DNA of 53,715 nt. Origin: Acrasis kona (taxonomy: Eukaryota; Heterolobosea; Eutetramitea; Acrasida; Acrasidae). This document shows positions 10,377 through 20,718 of the stretch, one piece after another (the first letter of the stretch is position 1; each line of letters starts with the position of its first letter). A model generated the notes under the pieces. That model made no database searches and was not told the origin of the DNA. It saw only the letters and a program-made list of their open reading frames with translations. The stretch is from contig JAOPGA020000868.1 in assembly GCA_026419775.2 (NCBI GenBank), positions 1 through 53,715 on the forward strand, given 5' to 3'. A program made the translations under genes and the position numbers.

Positions 10377-11921
10377 ATGAAACTTTTAATCACAATCTTG
10401 TTATTGTGCGTCATGACTTCAGCAAGACCACGGATATTATTCTCTGGATCCAGTGGAAATACGGCGAATATTGTGCTAATACAAATTGCAAGGGTGGTCA
10501 ATAGCAATCAAGACTATCAACTATCTTTCGGTACTTTCGATGAATTCAAAACAAAAGTGGATAGTTTAGGGACACATGTAAGGTTTATTGACTATGGTAA
10601 AAATCCGTCTCATATCCCAGTGGAATTAGCCAAAGCTATAGCAGTAGAAACCACATTTTATAAAAGCATGGCAAACATCACATCCATCCTACTTCGAACA
10701 TACGAACCAACTTTTAAGGCTTTAGAGCCCATATTTAAGGACCCAAGCACACGACCCCATGTGCTTGTTTCTGATTATTTCGACTTGGCAGGACCTGACT
10801 TGGCAGATCATTATTCAGTGCCTGTTGTGATTGTTAAAAGCAACGCACAATTAGATTTTGGTGGCTTCTTTGAAATGCCGAGGGATCTACCGGACAGAAC
10901 GCTCGGACATGGACTACAAGACATGAAGAATTTTAAAAAGAGACTTTGGCAGACCATCGCACCTGCATGGTACATGACTGGTTACATGATTCCCATATGG
11001 ATGAGATATGACCAACTAAGCAACCTTCGAAGACGTTTTGGAATTAATGTTGGCGAGGCCAAGCCATTTGGATCTCTGGACGACCGTATCGTGATCTGCT
11101 GCACTTCATTTGGGTTTGAGTATGCCAGGCCCATCAGCACGTACACTCACCTGGTAGGTCTGTTACACGAACCATACGATCCATCCACTCACATTAAGCA
11201 ACAAGACATGGGCCTGATGAATTGGTTGGACCAATCAGAACAAATCGTTGTTTATGTTTCATTTGGAACCCTTGTCAGACCTCTTGATTGGCACTTGGAG
11301 AATCTGGTCAGAGGAGTGTTGATGAATAGTTCTGCCAGAGTGTTAATCGCAACAACGAGTCAACATGATGCAAGCTTGCTACAAGACATTGATGCTTCGA
11401 GGGTGAGGATTGAACCTTGGGTCAACCAACAAATGGTGCTACATCATGCACGCACAAGAGTTTTCATTTCACACGGAGGAGGACAATCCATCGCAGAAGG
11501 TTTATCCTGTGGAATGCCAATGTTGATTTTACCGTTCATGAGCGATCAGCTTCCTAATGCCATCCGTCTGTTTGAGATGGGTGCTGGTTTGTATTTGAAT
11601 AAGGCTGACTTTACTGCCCAAGAAGTGTATGAAAAGATGATGCGGTTGTTGAATGAGGATGGGTTCAGGGAGAGATCAAAACATTTGTACAGCGTTAGTT
11701 TGACTTACGGACATGAACGGAGAGCGGCGGAGATTGTTGTGAATACGTTGGAGGTTGGAGAGGAACACTTGAAACCGTTTGATCATGATTTTACATTTTT
11801 GCAAAAGTATAATTTGGATGTTCATTTGTTGATAGGGTGTGCCATGAGTGTCTTGACCTTTTCTGCGAGATTGGTTATCACAAAGATTGGAAAGAAGTTG
11901 TTCGGGTTGATCAAAAAATAA
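10377..11921 (+). CDS. UDP-glycosyltransferase (GT1 family), ER type with C-terminal anchor
   Basis: Transfers a sugar from a UDP-sugar to a small acceptor. The ATG at 10377 opens directly into a signal peptide (MKLLITILLLCVMTSA); an in-frame ATG at 10311 would add 22 polar residues and is less likely. The 514-residue length is usual for eukaryotic UGTs. The UGT donor-binding signature is in the C-terminal half: FISHGGGQSIAEGLSCGMP followed by LPFMSDQLPNA. VSFGTLVRP is the conserved strand before it, and WVNQQMVLHH is the usual lead-in. A final hydrophobic helix ends in GLIKK, a dilysine-like tail fitting ER retention, as in animal UGTs. Acceptor unknown. No intron seen. Confidence 0.88.
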   Translation: MKLLITILLLCVMTSARPRILFSGSSGNTANIVLIQIARVVNSNQDYQLSFGTFDEFKTKVDSLGTHVRFIDYGKNPSHIPVELAKAIAVETTFYKSMANITSILLRTYEPTFKALEPIFKDPSTRPHVLVSDYFDLAGPDLADHYSVPVVIVKSNAQLDFGGFFEMPRDLPDRTLGHGLQDMKNFKKRLWQTIAPAWYMTGYMIPIWMRYDQLSNLRRRFGINVGEAKPFGSLDDRIVICCTSFGFEYARPISTYTHLVGLLHEPYDPSTHIKQQDMGLMNWLDQSEQIVVYVSFGTLVRPLDWHLENLVRGVLMNSSARVLIATTSQHDASLLQDIDASRVRIEPWVNQQMVLHHARTRVFISHGGGQSIAEGLSCGMPMLILPFMSDQLPNAIRLFEMGAGLYLNKADFTAQEVYEKMMRLLNEDGFRERSKHLYSVSLTYGHERRAAEIVVNTLEVGEEHLKPFDHDFTFLQKYNLDVHLLIGCAMSVLTFSARLVITKIGKKLFGLIKK

Positions 11922-11959
11922 ATTTATTTTAAACTCTTTTACAAAATTAATTCTAAATT

Positions 11960-13258
11960 TTAAAATGCACCCATCGTGGTCAGAGCTAACATGATCAGTG
12001 ATCCCACTAACGCTGAAAGTTGGATACCTAATCCCGCAAGCCTAAAGGTGCCCATTTCGAAACCACACAATATGATGTTTCCTGCGCGAGATTCCTTTGT
12101 CAACTCCTCCTGTGATCTTCGTTTATCTATGGCCTCAAGTTTCTGATGACACATTAAGAACTCCTTTGTCTTGCAATAAGAAATGATACATTTCGATGTA
12201 ATTTTCAAAACAGTCAGGATGATACCCATTGTCAAATCCCTCTTGTAAGGTGCCCATGGCATTGCCATCACAGTCAAGAAGGTACAAATTGACACCCAAG
12301 TCAGATGAAGCAAGCTGACAAACAAATTTTCGACTTGACGATGAACAGGAACTACGTATGCCAACAAACAAAAAACCGGATCAAGGATCTGACCGATACT
12401 GATGGCATACTGCATCAAAATATCTCCACGAGGATTCTTTTTAAATACATATGGGAGAATAGAATTTATGACTGCATTATCAAAGAAGGATATTAAACTT
12501 TGCGTCAAGACCAACCTATAAGTCCATGTGAGTTTCCATTTATGAGATGTTATCGGCTGGTTAATGTTTAAATCCTTGTGTTGGATTAGAGAACTTTCGT
12601 AATCTTCACACTGGTGGGAACGAAGTTGTGATTTACCAAATGTACTAAATCTTAAAAAAGTAAAAGCACAGAGCGACACGAAAGTGATTGCCGAAAGAAC
12701 AATACAAAAAACCAACACATTAAATAATGGCTTATTGGATCCTGGTTGTTGTATGAGAGACAAGACGCCAACAACACCTCCGGTCAACCCTTCACCGATG
12801 GTCAAGGCACTACTGAATAGATATCTGTAATTAGAGATGAACGCAAAATAAACAACGCTGGTGGTGCAATCCACAGCTCCACTTAAAAATACAAAAAATA
12901 AAAACCATAAACTATGTTCTGAATTGTTAGTGTAGACTGTGCGGTCCCAGAATAAACCTAAAAATATAGTCGATATGATTCCAACAACACAAATGATGTA
13001 GATGCTAACGGTGTCAAAGTGTATCCTATTCGCGCTTGATATAAATGCCGTCGTTATGACTAAATGTATGATGGGAAATACGTTACTGAGTTGAAGGGCA
13101 ACCGACATTTGTGATGCTATCGCCCATTTTTCTGGTAGTTTTTTCACGAATAACGGGAGTTGTGAATAGACGCCATTTACTACGATCCACGATGACAGTC
13201 CAAATAATATAATCGATATGTACACAAGCCATGTTGAAACCCTGCTGATGTGGGACAT
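11960..13258 (-). CDS. Riboflavin transporter of the SLC52 family
   Basis: A 432-residue membrane protein with about 10-11 hydrophobic segments. The N-terminus ILFGLSSWIVVNGVYSQLP followed by LPEKWAIASQMSVALQLSN matches the SLC52/RFVT hallmark (GxGSWxxxNGxxxxLP...LPEGW...Q-N). The C-terminus CGFEMGTFRLAGLGIQLSA is also family-like. Expected to move riboflavin across the plasma membrane. A hydrophilic loop of about 35 residues lies mid-protein, as usual in the family. Convergent with the UGT gene, stops 38 bp apart. Substrate is inferred from family. Confidence 0.8.
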   Translation of the reverse strand: MSHISRVSTWLVYISIILFGLSSWIVVNGVYSQLPLFVKKLPEKWAIASQMSVALQLSNVFPIIHLVITTAFISSANRIHFDTVSIYIICVVGIISTIFLGLFWDRTVYTNNSEHSLWFLFFVFLSGAVDCTTSVVYFAFISNYRYLFSSALTIGEGLTGGVVGVLSLIQQPGSNKPLFNVLVFCIVLSAITFVSLCAFTFLRFSTFGKSQLRSHQCEDYESSLIQHKDLNINQPITSHKWKLTWTYRLVLTQSLISFFDNAVINSILPYVFKKNPRGDILMQYAISIGQILDPVFCLLAYVVPVHRQVENLFVSLLHLTWVSICTFLTVMAMPWAPYKRDLTMGIILTVLKITSKCIISYCKTKEFLMCHQKLEAIDKRRSQEELTKESRAGNIILCGFEMGTFRLAGLGIQLSALVGSLIMLALTTMGAF

Positions 13259-13483
13259 GTGTCCTTTGTGGGTGTGTTGAGTTGATTGATCACTTGTAAT
13301 AAATTTTATTTATTTTTAAATCATGTTAGAATGAGCACATAATCTCACTGTGTTAGTGTGTACCGTGTACGATGAAATCAATTATTTTTTCCTTATCTCC
13401 ATCTTTTCTAATTTGTAATCGTTGCTACAGATTTTTACAAGTTTCAATTGTTTGAATGACATTACCGTTAAACATTTTTGAAA

Positions 13484-14560
13484 ATGACAACAAGCTCACC
13501 CCTTCGGATAGCATTATCATCACCGAAGAAGGATGGCACACCAGGCTCAACACATATCATAACCATCGCTCCTTCACCACACAAGCGTGACAAAACGTGT
13601 AGAAACTTGTTTCAAACAACACTTGATTCACCAACTTATTACCACCCTGAAGATGAGAATAGAAGCCATTTCATTAAGAAGTTCCTTAGTTATCTGTCGC
13701 ACTTTATTAAACGCATTTCTTCCAAGAAGGCTGAACTGCAGATGGATGGATCTGAACCTGAAGAGACAATTTCATTCGACTTTATGAATGAAAATCTAAT
13801 CATCACCGAAGAGATTGTCGAAGAGATGCAGCCAGAAATAGGTGTTCAAACAAATGTTAATACAAATCAAGATGCGAAGTTGATTGATTCGCTGAAGGAT
13901 GAGAATCAACAATTGAGGGGTAGTTTTGATTCTCTTATGGAAGAGCACGGCGTCCGCGGACAACTATTAGAGCGCTGTGAGAATGAGCTAAGTAGATGCA
14001 TCAGAGAATTAGAAGTCATGAAACAAAGAGAAGTCTCAAACACTTTTAATTCAGAACTCAAAATCCAATCACTCGAGGAAGAGGTTATCAGTCTGAAAGC
14101 AACACACAAATCCGAATCAATCTCAAATTTTGAAAAGAACACACTTTTAATTAGTACCATCCGCATGGACGCAGACAGAATATCCCAAGATAAGGATAAA
14201 CAGATTGAAAAAGAAAAGAAGAAACAAGGCCAAGTAGAGGAGAGGGCAAAGGATCTAGCCTCGAAATTGACAAAAGAAAGATTGAAATTTGAACAAGGAC
14301 AGACTGCTAAAATACGCGATAGAAGAGAAATAGAGGATCTCAAGTGTCTTGTGTCCTCTCTTCAGTGTAAGGTTGAAAATTTTGCAAGGCAGAATCAGAG
14401 TTTGACTGCTAAAAACGAGCATTTAACAGCACACATCAACAGAACTAAAACTAAACAGAACGCTCCACAACAAAGACAACACTCAACAGTTGCGTTCAAC
14501 GCAAATTCCTTGATTGCCGTCTTCTTTTGTATTTTATGTATGATATTATCTAGAAATTAA
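13484..14560 (+). CDS. Tail-anchored coiled-coil protein, golgin-like
   Basis: A 358-residue protein; the codon at 13478 is TTG, so the ATG at 13484 is the start. Residues about 1-60 are Ser/Pro/Lys rich, about 120-330 are heptad-rich coiled coil (for example LIDSLKDENQQLRGSFDSL), and the last ~20 residues form one hydrophobic segment (LIAVFFCILCMIL) ending SRN. That layout fits a C-terminally anchored tether on Golgi, ER or the nuclear envelope. No specific orthologue recognised. The stop lies 10 bp from the stop of the convergent PPR gene. Confidence 0.65.
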   Translation: MTTSSPLRIALSSPKKDGTPGSTHIITIAPSPHKRDKTCRNLFQTTLDSPTYYHPEDENRSHFIKKFLSYLSHFIKRISSKKAELQMDGSEPEETISFDFMNENLIITEEIVEEMQPEIGVQTNVNTNQDAKLIDSLKDENQQLRGSFDSLMEEHGVRGQLLERCENELSRCIRELEVMKQREVSNTFNSELKIQSLEEEVISLKATHKSESISNFEKNTLLISTIRMDADRISQDKDKQIEKEKKKQGQVEERAKDLASKLTKERLKFEQGQTAKIRDRREIEDLKCLVSSLQCKVENFARQNQSLTAKNEHLTAHINRTKTKQNAPQQRQHSTVAFNANSLIAVFFCILCMILSRN

Positions 14561-14570
14561 AATTTTATGT

Positions 14571-16241
14571 TTATTTTACAGTCTTCATAATAACATATGT
14601 AACTCGATCAGGTTCTACTTTGTATAGTTCTTGCATCTCATCATGCAATTTAATAGCCTGTTTGTGCATCTTATTGCGAACAAGACCAGATATCATACAA
14701 TTGAAGGTTACCACGTCTGGCGTCAATCCATTCTTTATCAACAATTGAAATGTGCGGTTGCCATCATCGAACCTACCTTCCCTGAATAACGCATTAAGAA
14801 TTGAATTCATCGAACTCAAATCAGTATTCTCCCCACACTGCTTAATTGCACCGTCCAAGTCACCAGCGTCGCACAATTCTTTTATTGTTCGTTTGTTCAC
14901 ATTTACATGATTTTTCTCCTCAATAGTATCCGTGTGAGCCCTTTCTAACCCAAGTTCGGAGTATGCCTGTTCCCTCATGTCTTCCTCCACATCTTGGTCA
15001 TCCAAAAACTTCTTCGCGCAAGATGCAAGAGTATCACTCACTTCAAGTCCTCTTGATCTCATTTCCCTCACAAGCCACATGCCAGCATGGTAGTAAGATT
15101 TACTAAAACACCGTTCTACCAAAACAGAATACAATAGTACGGAGTCTTTTGATACACCCTTTATGGCGTCACCGAAAATAGCATCGACTTGGGATGGAAC
15201 TACATTTTCCAATGGTATCATGTTACAGAACAACTCAAACATAATTACATCAGAAGCGTAGGGTGCGATAGCAGCACCCAGTTGACAAAGCTCCTCAAAA
15301 GAAGAATGTTTACAATTTTTAACAGCAAAACACATTACATGTTGTGGAACAGAACCAGTAGAATCTATTTCTTTTATTTGACTCATAATTTCGGTAGGGT
15401 CTAATTCTCCAAAATCAACTTTAATATCATACGGTTCCTCCGACTTGCCATCACCAGCAGTCAATACCTGCTTTTCTTTACCAAAGTGACCAGACACCAC
15501 CGCATCGAACGTTACCATAGGAGGTTTGTTTCCACTATCATTCAGCTGGTTGAACACATGCCTTGCAGAATCCATGTCCCTCACATTTATATATGCCTCC
15601 ATCATCATTGAATACAAATTAAACTTTTTGTCTTGAGAGTCAATGATGTCAAATAATTTTTGAGCATCAAAAAGTCGTCGTGATGCAATTAGCGAACGAA
15701 GCAGCCTCTTCACCGAATTGATCTTGGTGCTGATTTTATGGTTTTGTGAATGTAGGATTAATAGTAGCTCGAAGGCTCGCTCCTGCTGATGTGCTTTAAT
15801 TAATGCACCTAAAGAAACATTTAAAATATCTGGCTGGATCTCGGATCCGCAAAGCGAAGCTTGTGTTATTACGTCGCAAACGACATCGAGTTGATCTTTA
15901 TCAATTAAATTATTTACTTTATCAAATAAATAGTGTTGAAATGGGTATCCATCCATTAAACGGTATCGTTCGCGAACAGTGGTTGATGTGTTCTGATTAA
16001 TGGACAATTGTTCTGGTTTGACAATGTGCTGTGATATTGAAGAATAACGATCAACCATTGCCTTAATCTCCTTCTTTTTTCTATTATATTCTAATCTTCT
16101 CTCATCCTCTGAAAGTGGAGTAGGGCGTACAAATTCTTCGTAAAAGTCGTAGGAATTCGGTTCATTTGTGACGTATGTTCTACTAAGCTGCCTACTGAGG
16201 CGAGCTAACTTTGTTATACGTGAACATGCTCGTTCCATCAT
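14571..16241 (-). CDS. Pentatricopeptide-repeat protein, probably mitochondrial
   Basis: A 556-residue protein. The N-terminus MMERACSRITKLARLSRQLS is arginine-rich without acids, like a mitochondrial presequence. Helical repeats with PPR spacing run through the middle (SMMMEAYINVRDMDSARHVF) and are clearest at the C-terminus, where residues about 480-556 give two units with the F-x-x-L-I-x-x-G-L-x-P-D-V-V-T-F-N pattern followed by RVTYVIMK. PPR proteins bind organellar RNA for processing, stability or translation. Target RNA unknown. Start is the first of two tandem ATGs at 16241. No intron. Confidence 0.82.
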   Translation of the reverse strand: MMERACSRITKLARLSRQLSRTYVTNEPNSYDFYEEFVRPTPLSEDERRLEYNRKKKEIKAMVDRYSSISQHIVKPEQLSINQNTSTTVRERYRLMDGYPFQHYLFDKVNNLIDKDQLDVVCDVITQASLCGSEIQPDILNVSLGALIKAHQQERAFELLLILHSQNHKISTKINSVKRLLRSLIASRRLFDAQKLFDIIDSQDKKFNLYSMMMEAYINVRDMDSARHVFNQLNDSGNKPPMVTFDAVVSGHFGKEKQVLTAGDGKSEEPYDIKVDFGELDPTEIMSQIKEIDSTGSVPQHVMCFAVKNCKHSSFEELCQLGAAIAPYASDVIMFELFCNMIPLENVVPSQVDAIFGDAIKGVSKDSVLLYSVLVERCFSKSYYHAGMWLVREMRSRGLEVSDTLASCAKKFLDDQDVEEDMREQAYSELGLERAHTDTIEEKNHVNVNKRTIKELCDAGDLDGAIKQCGENTDLSSMNSILNALFREGRFDDGNRTFQLLIKNGLTPDVVTFNCMISGLVRNKMHKQAIKLHDEMQELYKVEPDRVTYVIMKTVK

Positions 16242-16505
16242 TTTTGTTTACAAATTGTATTTAATTGGTTGAGTTTCAGAGATCTCATTACACACTTTCA
16301 TCCTTTTAGACTAAAACAAAGATCCCAAGCCCAGTTTATTAAGGAGTAAATTATGATGCATTGTATTGTTACATGCACTTGACACTTGAGTGTCCCTACA
16401 ATTAATAAATTCCCATTTTCAATTAACAAAAAAAACTGTATATGTTGATTTTAAAATAGCATCTATATTTTTACATTTATTTCCTTAAACAGAACTACAG
16501 TCAGG
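16242..16505. other. Intergenic region between divergent genes
   Basis: A+T-rich spacer between the divergently transcribed PPR gene and the p25-alpha-like gene. No open frame of note; promoters of both are expected here. Confidence 0.4.
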
Positions 16506-16513
16506 TATAAATA
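16506..16513 (+). promoter_or_regulatory. TATA box of the p25-alpha-like gene
   Basis: TATAAATA 58 bp before the ATG. The leader between them ends in CAACAACAAC repeats directly before the start codon, an unstructured leader of the kind found on strongly translated mRNAs. Confidence 0.55.
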
Positions 16514-16570
16514 GCTGCCAATTTTTTCGTAGCTATCATCAATATAAACACAACAACAACAACAACAAAC

Positions 16571-16963
16571 ATGAGCAAACAACAAAGCATTTTTGACCGT
16601 CTTTCCGATAGAAGCACCTTCACAGGTGTATATAAAAACAAAGGTGGTATCAACGACCTAGACAACGGAGGAAACGTCCACAACTTATCTCAAATCACAA
16701 GAAGTAACATCCATGGCAAGAGTACCTCTATGAAGACTGGAAAAGGTATTCCAACCGTAACCGACTCTGCACCAGTGAAGAAGTCGAGGCCATCAACTTC
16801 TAACGGAAGCATCTTTGACAGACTGTCTGATAGAAGTACTTTCACAGGTGTATACAAGAACAAGGGAGGAATCAACGACTTGGATAATGGCGGAAACGTG
16901 CACGACCTTTCTCAGATTACAAGAAACAAGATGCATGGGTCCGCAACAGCTATGAAGGTTTAA
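16571..16963 (+). CDS. p25-alpha/TPPP C-terminal-like repeat protein
   Basis: A 130-residue basic protein made of two nearly identical ~40-residue units (about 5-45 and 78-118) joined by a Ser/Pro/Lys linker. Each unit contains IFDRLSDRSTFTGVYKNKGG followed by INDLDNGGNVH and LSQITR. The F-D-R-L-x-D-x-S-x-F-T-G pattern matches the C-terminal motif of the p25-alpha (TPPP) family, which binds and bundles microtubules. The N-terminal EF-hand-like core of long TPPPs is missing. Short p25-alpha proteins of this type occur in flagellated protists, so a microtubule or flagellar role is likely but inferred. A strong TATA box suggests high or stage-specific expression. Confidence 0.65.
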   Translation: MSKQQSIFDRLSDRSTFTGVYKNKGGINDLDNGGNVHNLSQITRSNIHGKSTSMKTGKGIPTVTDSAPVKKSRPSTSNGSIFDRLSDRSTFTGVYKNKGGINDLDNGGNVHDLSQITRNKMHGSATAMKV

Positions 16964-17258
16964 ATAAAATTTTGTACACTAATATGTTGTATTTGTTACT
17001 GCTTTTTTATTTCACTTATTTCAAACGTTACTACAGTTTAGAAAGTGTAAGCAAAAACTGTTGTGGTATGTGAATAGATGACAAACAAAAGAGTTAGTTG
17101 TAGTCCTTATATTCAGTCTACTGTCGGTCGGTGAGTATAAGAGGTTGAATGTATGAGAGTTGCAGAACCTGTTGAGTTGCACAAGACAAATTTCGCGAAT
17201 GGCAAAAGGAAGGACAAAAGAATATATGGGTTAGGATGCTCACACATCAATAATTATT
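16964..17258. other. Intergenic stretch without features
   Basis: 3' region of the plus-strand gene and of the convergent ankyrin gene. Nothing recognisable. Confidence 0.4.
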
Positions 17259-17776
17259 TTATTTTAATGTCGCAGTTATTTGCTCATTTTCAGCATAATC
17301 GATGGGTAGGTGCCCTAAACTATTCTTACTGTTTTTGTCAGCACCACCGTCAATCAATAATTTCGCAATAGTAGCGGATCCGGTCTTTGCGGCGACGTGG
17401 AGAGCGGTATCCTGAAAGGGGTCTTGTGTTTTTGTGTGTACATCCGCCCCTTTTTCTAATAAGAGCGAAACTAATTCAGGATCTTCACGGATGACGGCTG
17501 CGTGAATGGGATAATGGTAGTCTTCAGATCCGATATAATTCACATTAGGATGCTGTTTTATTAAAGAATAATGTAGCAACCAACACGTACCTTTGAAATG
17601 AAGAACTTTGTCATCTCTACATCACCCAACTTGATGGCATGATTTGTAAGGTTTAATTCATTCTTGTCGTTAACTAATGGGTAGACTTCATTATATGTGC
17701 TCTCAACATTTGATATGTCACGGCTCCATATGGCTGTTTTCAACTTGTTCACTGGACCGAATTCATCCCTCTCCAT
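17259..17776 (-). CDS. Small ankyrin-repeat protein
   Basis: Exon 1 is 17776-17591, the intron 17590-17553 (38 nt, GTACGT...ACAG) and exon 2 17552-17259. The spliced product has 159 residues. Exon 2 contains three ankyrin units: YPIHAAVIREDPELVSLLLE with GADV, TALHVAAKTGSATIAKLLID with GGADK, and a terminal half-unit LGHLPIDYAENEQI. Exon 1 encodes a diverged N-terminal unit (NLTNHAIKLGDVEMTKFFIS). It is a protein-interaction module with no other domain; partners unknown. Confidence 0.8.
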
Positions 17777-17863
17777 GTTGTTTTGTAATAACAGTCAACT
17801 GTCATGTGAACATTAATTGACCAGAACAATAAAAGAGCCATCACTATGTGTCAAGATTTTTAT

Positions 17864-18987
17864 TCAACCAAATCTATAAACTACATCCATCGCTTGGAAC
17901 TTGTAACACACCCAACCCTCACTGTTCGATATCCTTCTTGAAAACCGTTCGTTAATATCGCTCTCCTCAACGTTATGTTCACTTGTCAAATCAGTCAACT
18001 TTTCCCATCCTTCCTTATCAGTCTTCCACATCATTTCATCAATCTTTTTCACTTCTTTAAACTTTTCAATTTCTTGTTCAATCAATTTTCTTTTGAGTGT
18101 GTATTTAGTCAAGTCAACTTCCTCATCCTTCAACAACTCCATCTCTCTCTTGAACACTTGATCTGCAAATTCCTTAGGTAGCAGTGGGTTACTAATGTTC
18201 TTGTTAATGATCTCTGGATCACTACAAATGTATTTTTCTGCGTCTTGATGGGCTCTCACATGGATTCTGAACATTATTAGCAACAATTGAAAAAACATTT
18301 CACATACCCACAACATCTAGCGTCGGGAATCAAATATTCAAGATCCACATTAAACACTTTTTTAGAAAGATACTTGTATAGTTCTTGTAGTGAGCTCAAT
18401 AATTCTTGATCTCTTCTTGACCACCTTCCAAGTGTAGTTCTTAATTTAATGTCAGCGTCAATGTCCACGCCGTCCATTTGTCTTCCACTTCCCTTGAGTT
18501 GAGCATTTTCTACAAAATTTCTTCTTGCATTTCTAAGAACGCTCAAAAGCTTTTGGTACTTGTCGAAGAGTGAGGGTCCGTCGTTGGCTGCTTGTGTTAA
18601 AACGAGAATTCACTAAGACTTACACATGGAGGCAATAGATGAGAGTTCTGATTGAATCTTTTGATCATTCTGAACAAGTTTTGAAAGTTCTGAAGCAATC
18701 TGTTTTGATGTCGCTAAATCTATCGGAAGTTTCTTGTAATGTTCTTCATTGAAGACTTCGTTTAATGTGAGTGTGACTTCTGGGAATTTGATGTCTATTT
18801 CGTCTTTCTTCTCCTCGTCTTTGGTTGCTTCTTTTGCATTTGCTGGATCTTCGTTTGTAGGATTTGATTCCACTGTTGCATCCGTTGATTGAAGTCTGAA
18901 AATTACATTGCGATTTTTTATAATTGTGGATGTACTCCAAGAAGATAGTGTTTTAGGATTTCTACGCAAGACACGGTTCAAAAGCAT
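17864..18987 (-). CDS. Probable mitochondrial coiled-coil protein, unknown function
   Basis: Exon 1 is 18987-18624. Exon 2 begins at 18590 (AAG acceptor, 33-nt intron) or 18587 (CAG acceptor, 36 nt) and ends at 18308. The second intron is 18307-18267 (41 nt) and exon 3 is 18266-17864. The frame is continuous, giving 349 or 348 residues. The start MLLNRVLRRNPKTLSSW is a typical basic mitochondrial presequence; a longer in-frame leader from 19074 would hide it. Residues about 35-65 are acidic and the rest is helical and charged (KRKLIEQEIEKFKEVKKIDE). No known domain. Length, leader and helical character would suit a lineage-specific subunit of a respiratory or ribosomal complex, but that is a guess. 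Confidence 0.6.
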
Positions 18988-19331
18988 GGTGTGAATTTCT
19001 GGTTGACAACAAGAAAAAAACGATGAAGCCACTAAAACAGTTGGGCTTGGTGCAGCAGTTTGTTGCAGCTTCATGAATGATTATAGGAAAGTAGGCTTTT
19101 CAAGTGATGCCACAGTCAAGAAATTAGACCCTGTATGTGATACCGTATGAAGAGGGTGAAGAGGAAGATGTTCTGATAAAATATCATACGGTGTGACAAA
19201 CATGAATATACTTTTAAAAACAGTTTCTCGGCGAAACAAAACATGTTGTTTAAAAAATTTAATAAAAACTGTTCAACATTCACTTAACAATCATAAGTTT
19301 TTTATTCTGTTCATCCTCAGCACGTAGAAAC
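18988..19331. other. Divergent intergenic region
   Basis: Lies between the divergently oriented gene starts at 18987 and 19332. A+T rich near 19200-19320. No RNA gene or repeat seen. Confidence 0.35.
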
Positions 19332-20676
19332 ATGAATCCGGTGGTAAAGCAACATTATCTCTTTACTTATTGTCGTCTGATAATTATACCCAACCCGTTC
19401 CTTCTTCTACAAACGGAACCGGATTTTGATTGTATAAATAAAGATTTGATTGACCCGATGACAAATTGGTTGTCGAATCAAATAAAAAAAATGGATGAAC
19501 AGATGGAGAACATTACACAGGCGTACACCCCAATATATGATGTTCCAATAGCATATGCGTGCTTTGCTGCATATTATAGCTTCTTAACAATATTATGGAC
19601 CAGTAATTGTATACGGCACAGCAAACAGGGAATAGCCCTACAAAGAACTTTATTGTATGTTATAATCGCGAAGGCTTTAGATTCTGGTGCCCTGTTTGCG
19701 TATACTCTGGTATGCGTACAAAGAGGTTAGTAATGGTTGTTGAATCAACACTAATTCAAGTAGGAGAGTGTTTGAGTCCTTTGAAGGCGTTACTATATAT
19801 TACATCTACGTTATTTGAAGTATTATTATTCTTGGGCATGATTTTGATCGCCAAAGGATGGTACATAACTAGAACAAGTCTTGAAACACAAGAAAAAAAA
19901 ACATTAATATGCAACCTGCTCTGCCTCATGATTTGTGAGACAGCTAGACAGCTCAATCCCTTCTTTGCCGTAAGTTTATACCATGACAAAAATGTAACTT
20001 TACAAGCAGTTCCCATTATACGTAATGTTTGTGGTAATGTTCGGGCACATTTTCTCGTCAATCCTAATCAACATTCGCTCGCTAACAATACAACAAATGG
20101 AATTTTCAAACGCATATCCCGACGTTCCCGGAGAACAATTCCCCTCTTACCAAAAGATTGTATTGTTCAGGAAACTTCGTGTATTATTGTGTTCCTATAT
20201 TATATTCACAGTAACCGTAAGCAACCTCTCACTACCTGTCAACTAACATTAAAAAGTCACTCGTCGTAGTGCTATTGTTTGCTGCGGATAACAACAAGTA
20301 CAGGAGCGGCGTAGCATTCGTACTGACTGAACTGGTTCCCATAATCATCATTCCAAGCATTGGCTACCTGGTGAGATGTAGAGATTTTTCCACCTACCAT
20401 CGCTTCGACACATTACCACAAAACACTTTAAATCAACATCAGATAACAATAGAGTTTGACATGGACGATCCAGGATTTATTACATCACAAGTCAACTACA
20501 TTGAACAACAGGCGCCACAAGCACCAGAGGAAGCACAAGCGGAGCAAATGAAACTGGACTTGGCTTATGAAGAGGACAAAGTAATTGTGATAAGGAATCC
20601 TAGTGATGAAAAGAAGAGCACATCAAATTACGCTGTTGCGCTGAGGAGTTTGGAACCACCTTTAGTTAACGTGTAA
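19332..20676 (+). CDS. Seven-transmembrane protein, GOST/GPR107-TMEM87-like
   Basis: Four exons, 19332-19725, 19761-19969, 20007-20216 and 20257-20676, with introns of 35, 37 and 40 nt. Joining gives 410 residues. Seven hydrophobic segments follow an ~80-residue N-terminal part (which itself has an early hydrophobic stretch): about PIAYACFAAYYSFLTILW, TLLYVIIAKALDSGALFAY, LLYITSTLFEVLLFLGMILI, an LICNLLCLMICETARQL helix, YVMFVVMFGHIFSSILINI, LLCSYIIFTVTSLVVVLLF and VLTELVPIIIIPSIGYL. The IAKGWYITR loop after TM3 matches the L-x-S-x-G-W-x-I-T-R motif of the lung-7TM/GOST family, which works in Golgi trafficking. The tail is soluble and acidic. The lumenal GOLD-like domain is shorter than usual, so the family link is plausible, not certain. 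Confidence 0.6.
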
Positions 20677-20718
20677 TGTATTGCTTTATGTATTATTTTA
20701 AATTATTTACAATTCTCT

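Noticed and set aside
13906-14343. Minus-strand open frame of 145 residues
   Set aside because: Antisense to the coiled-coil coding region, Ser/Leu-rich as expected from reversed Glu/Lys/Asp codons.
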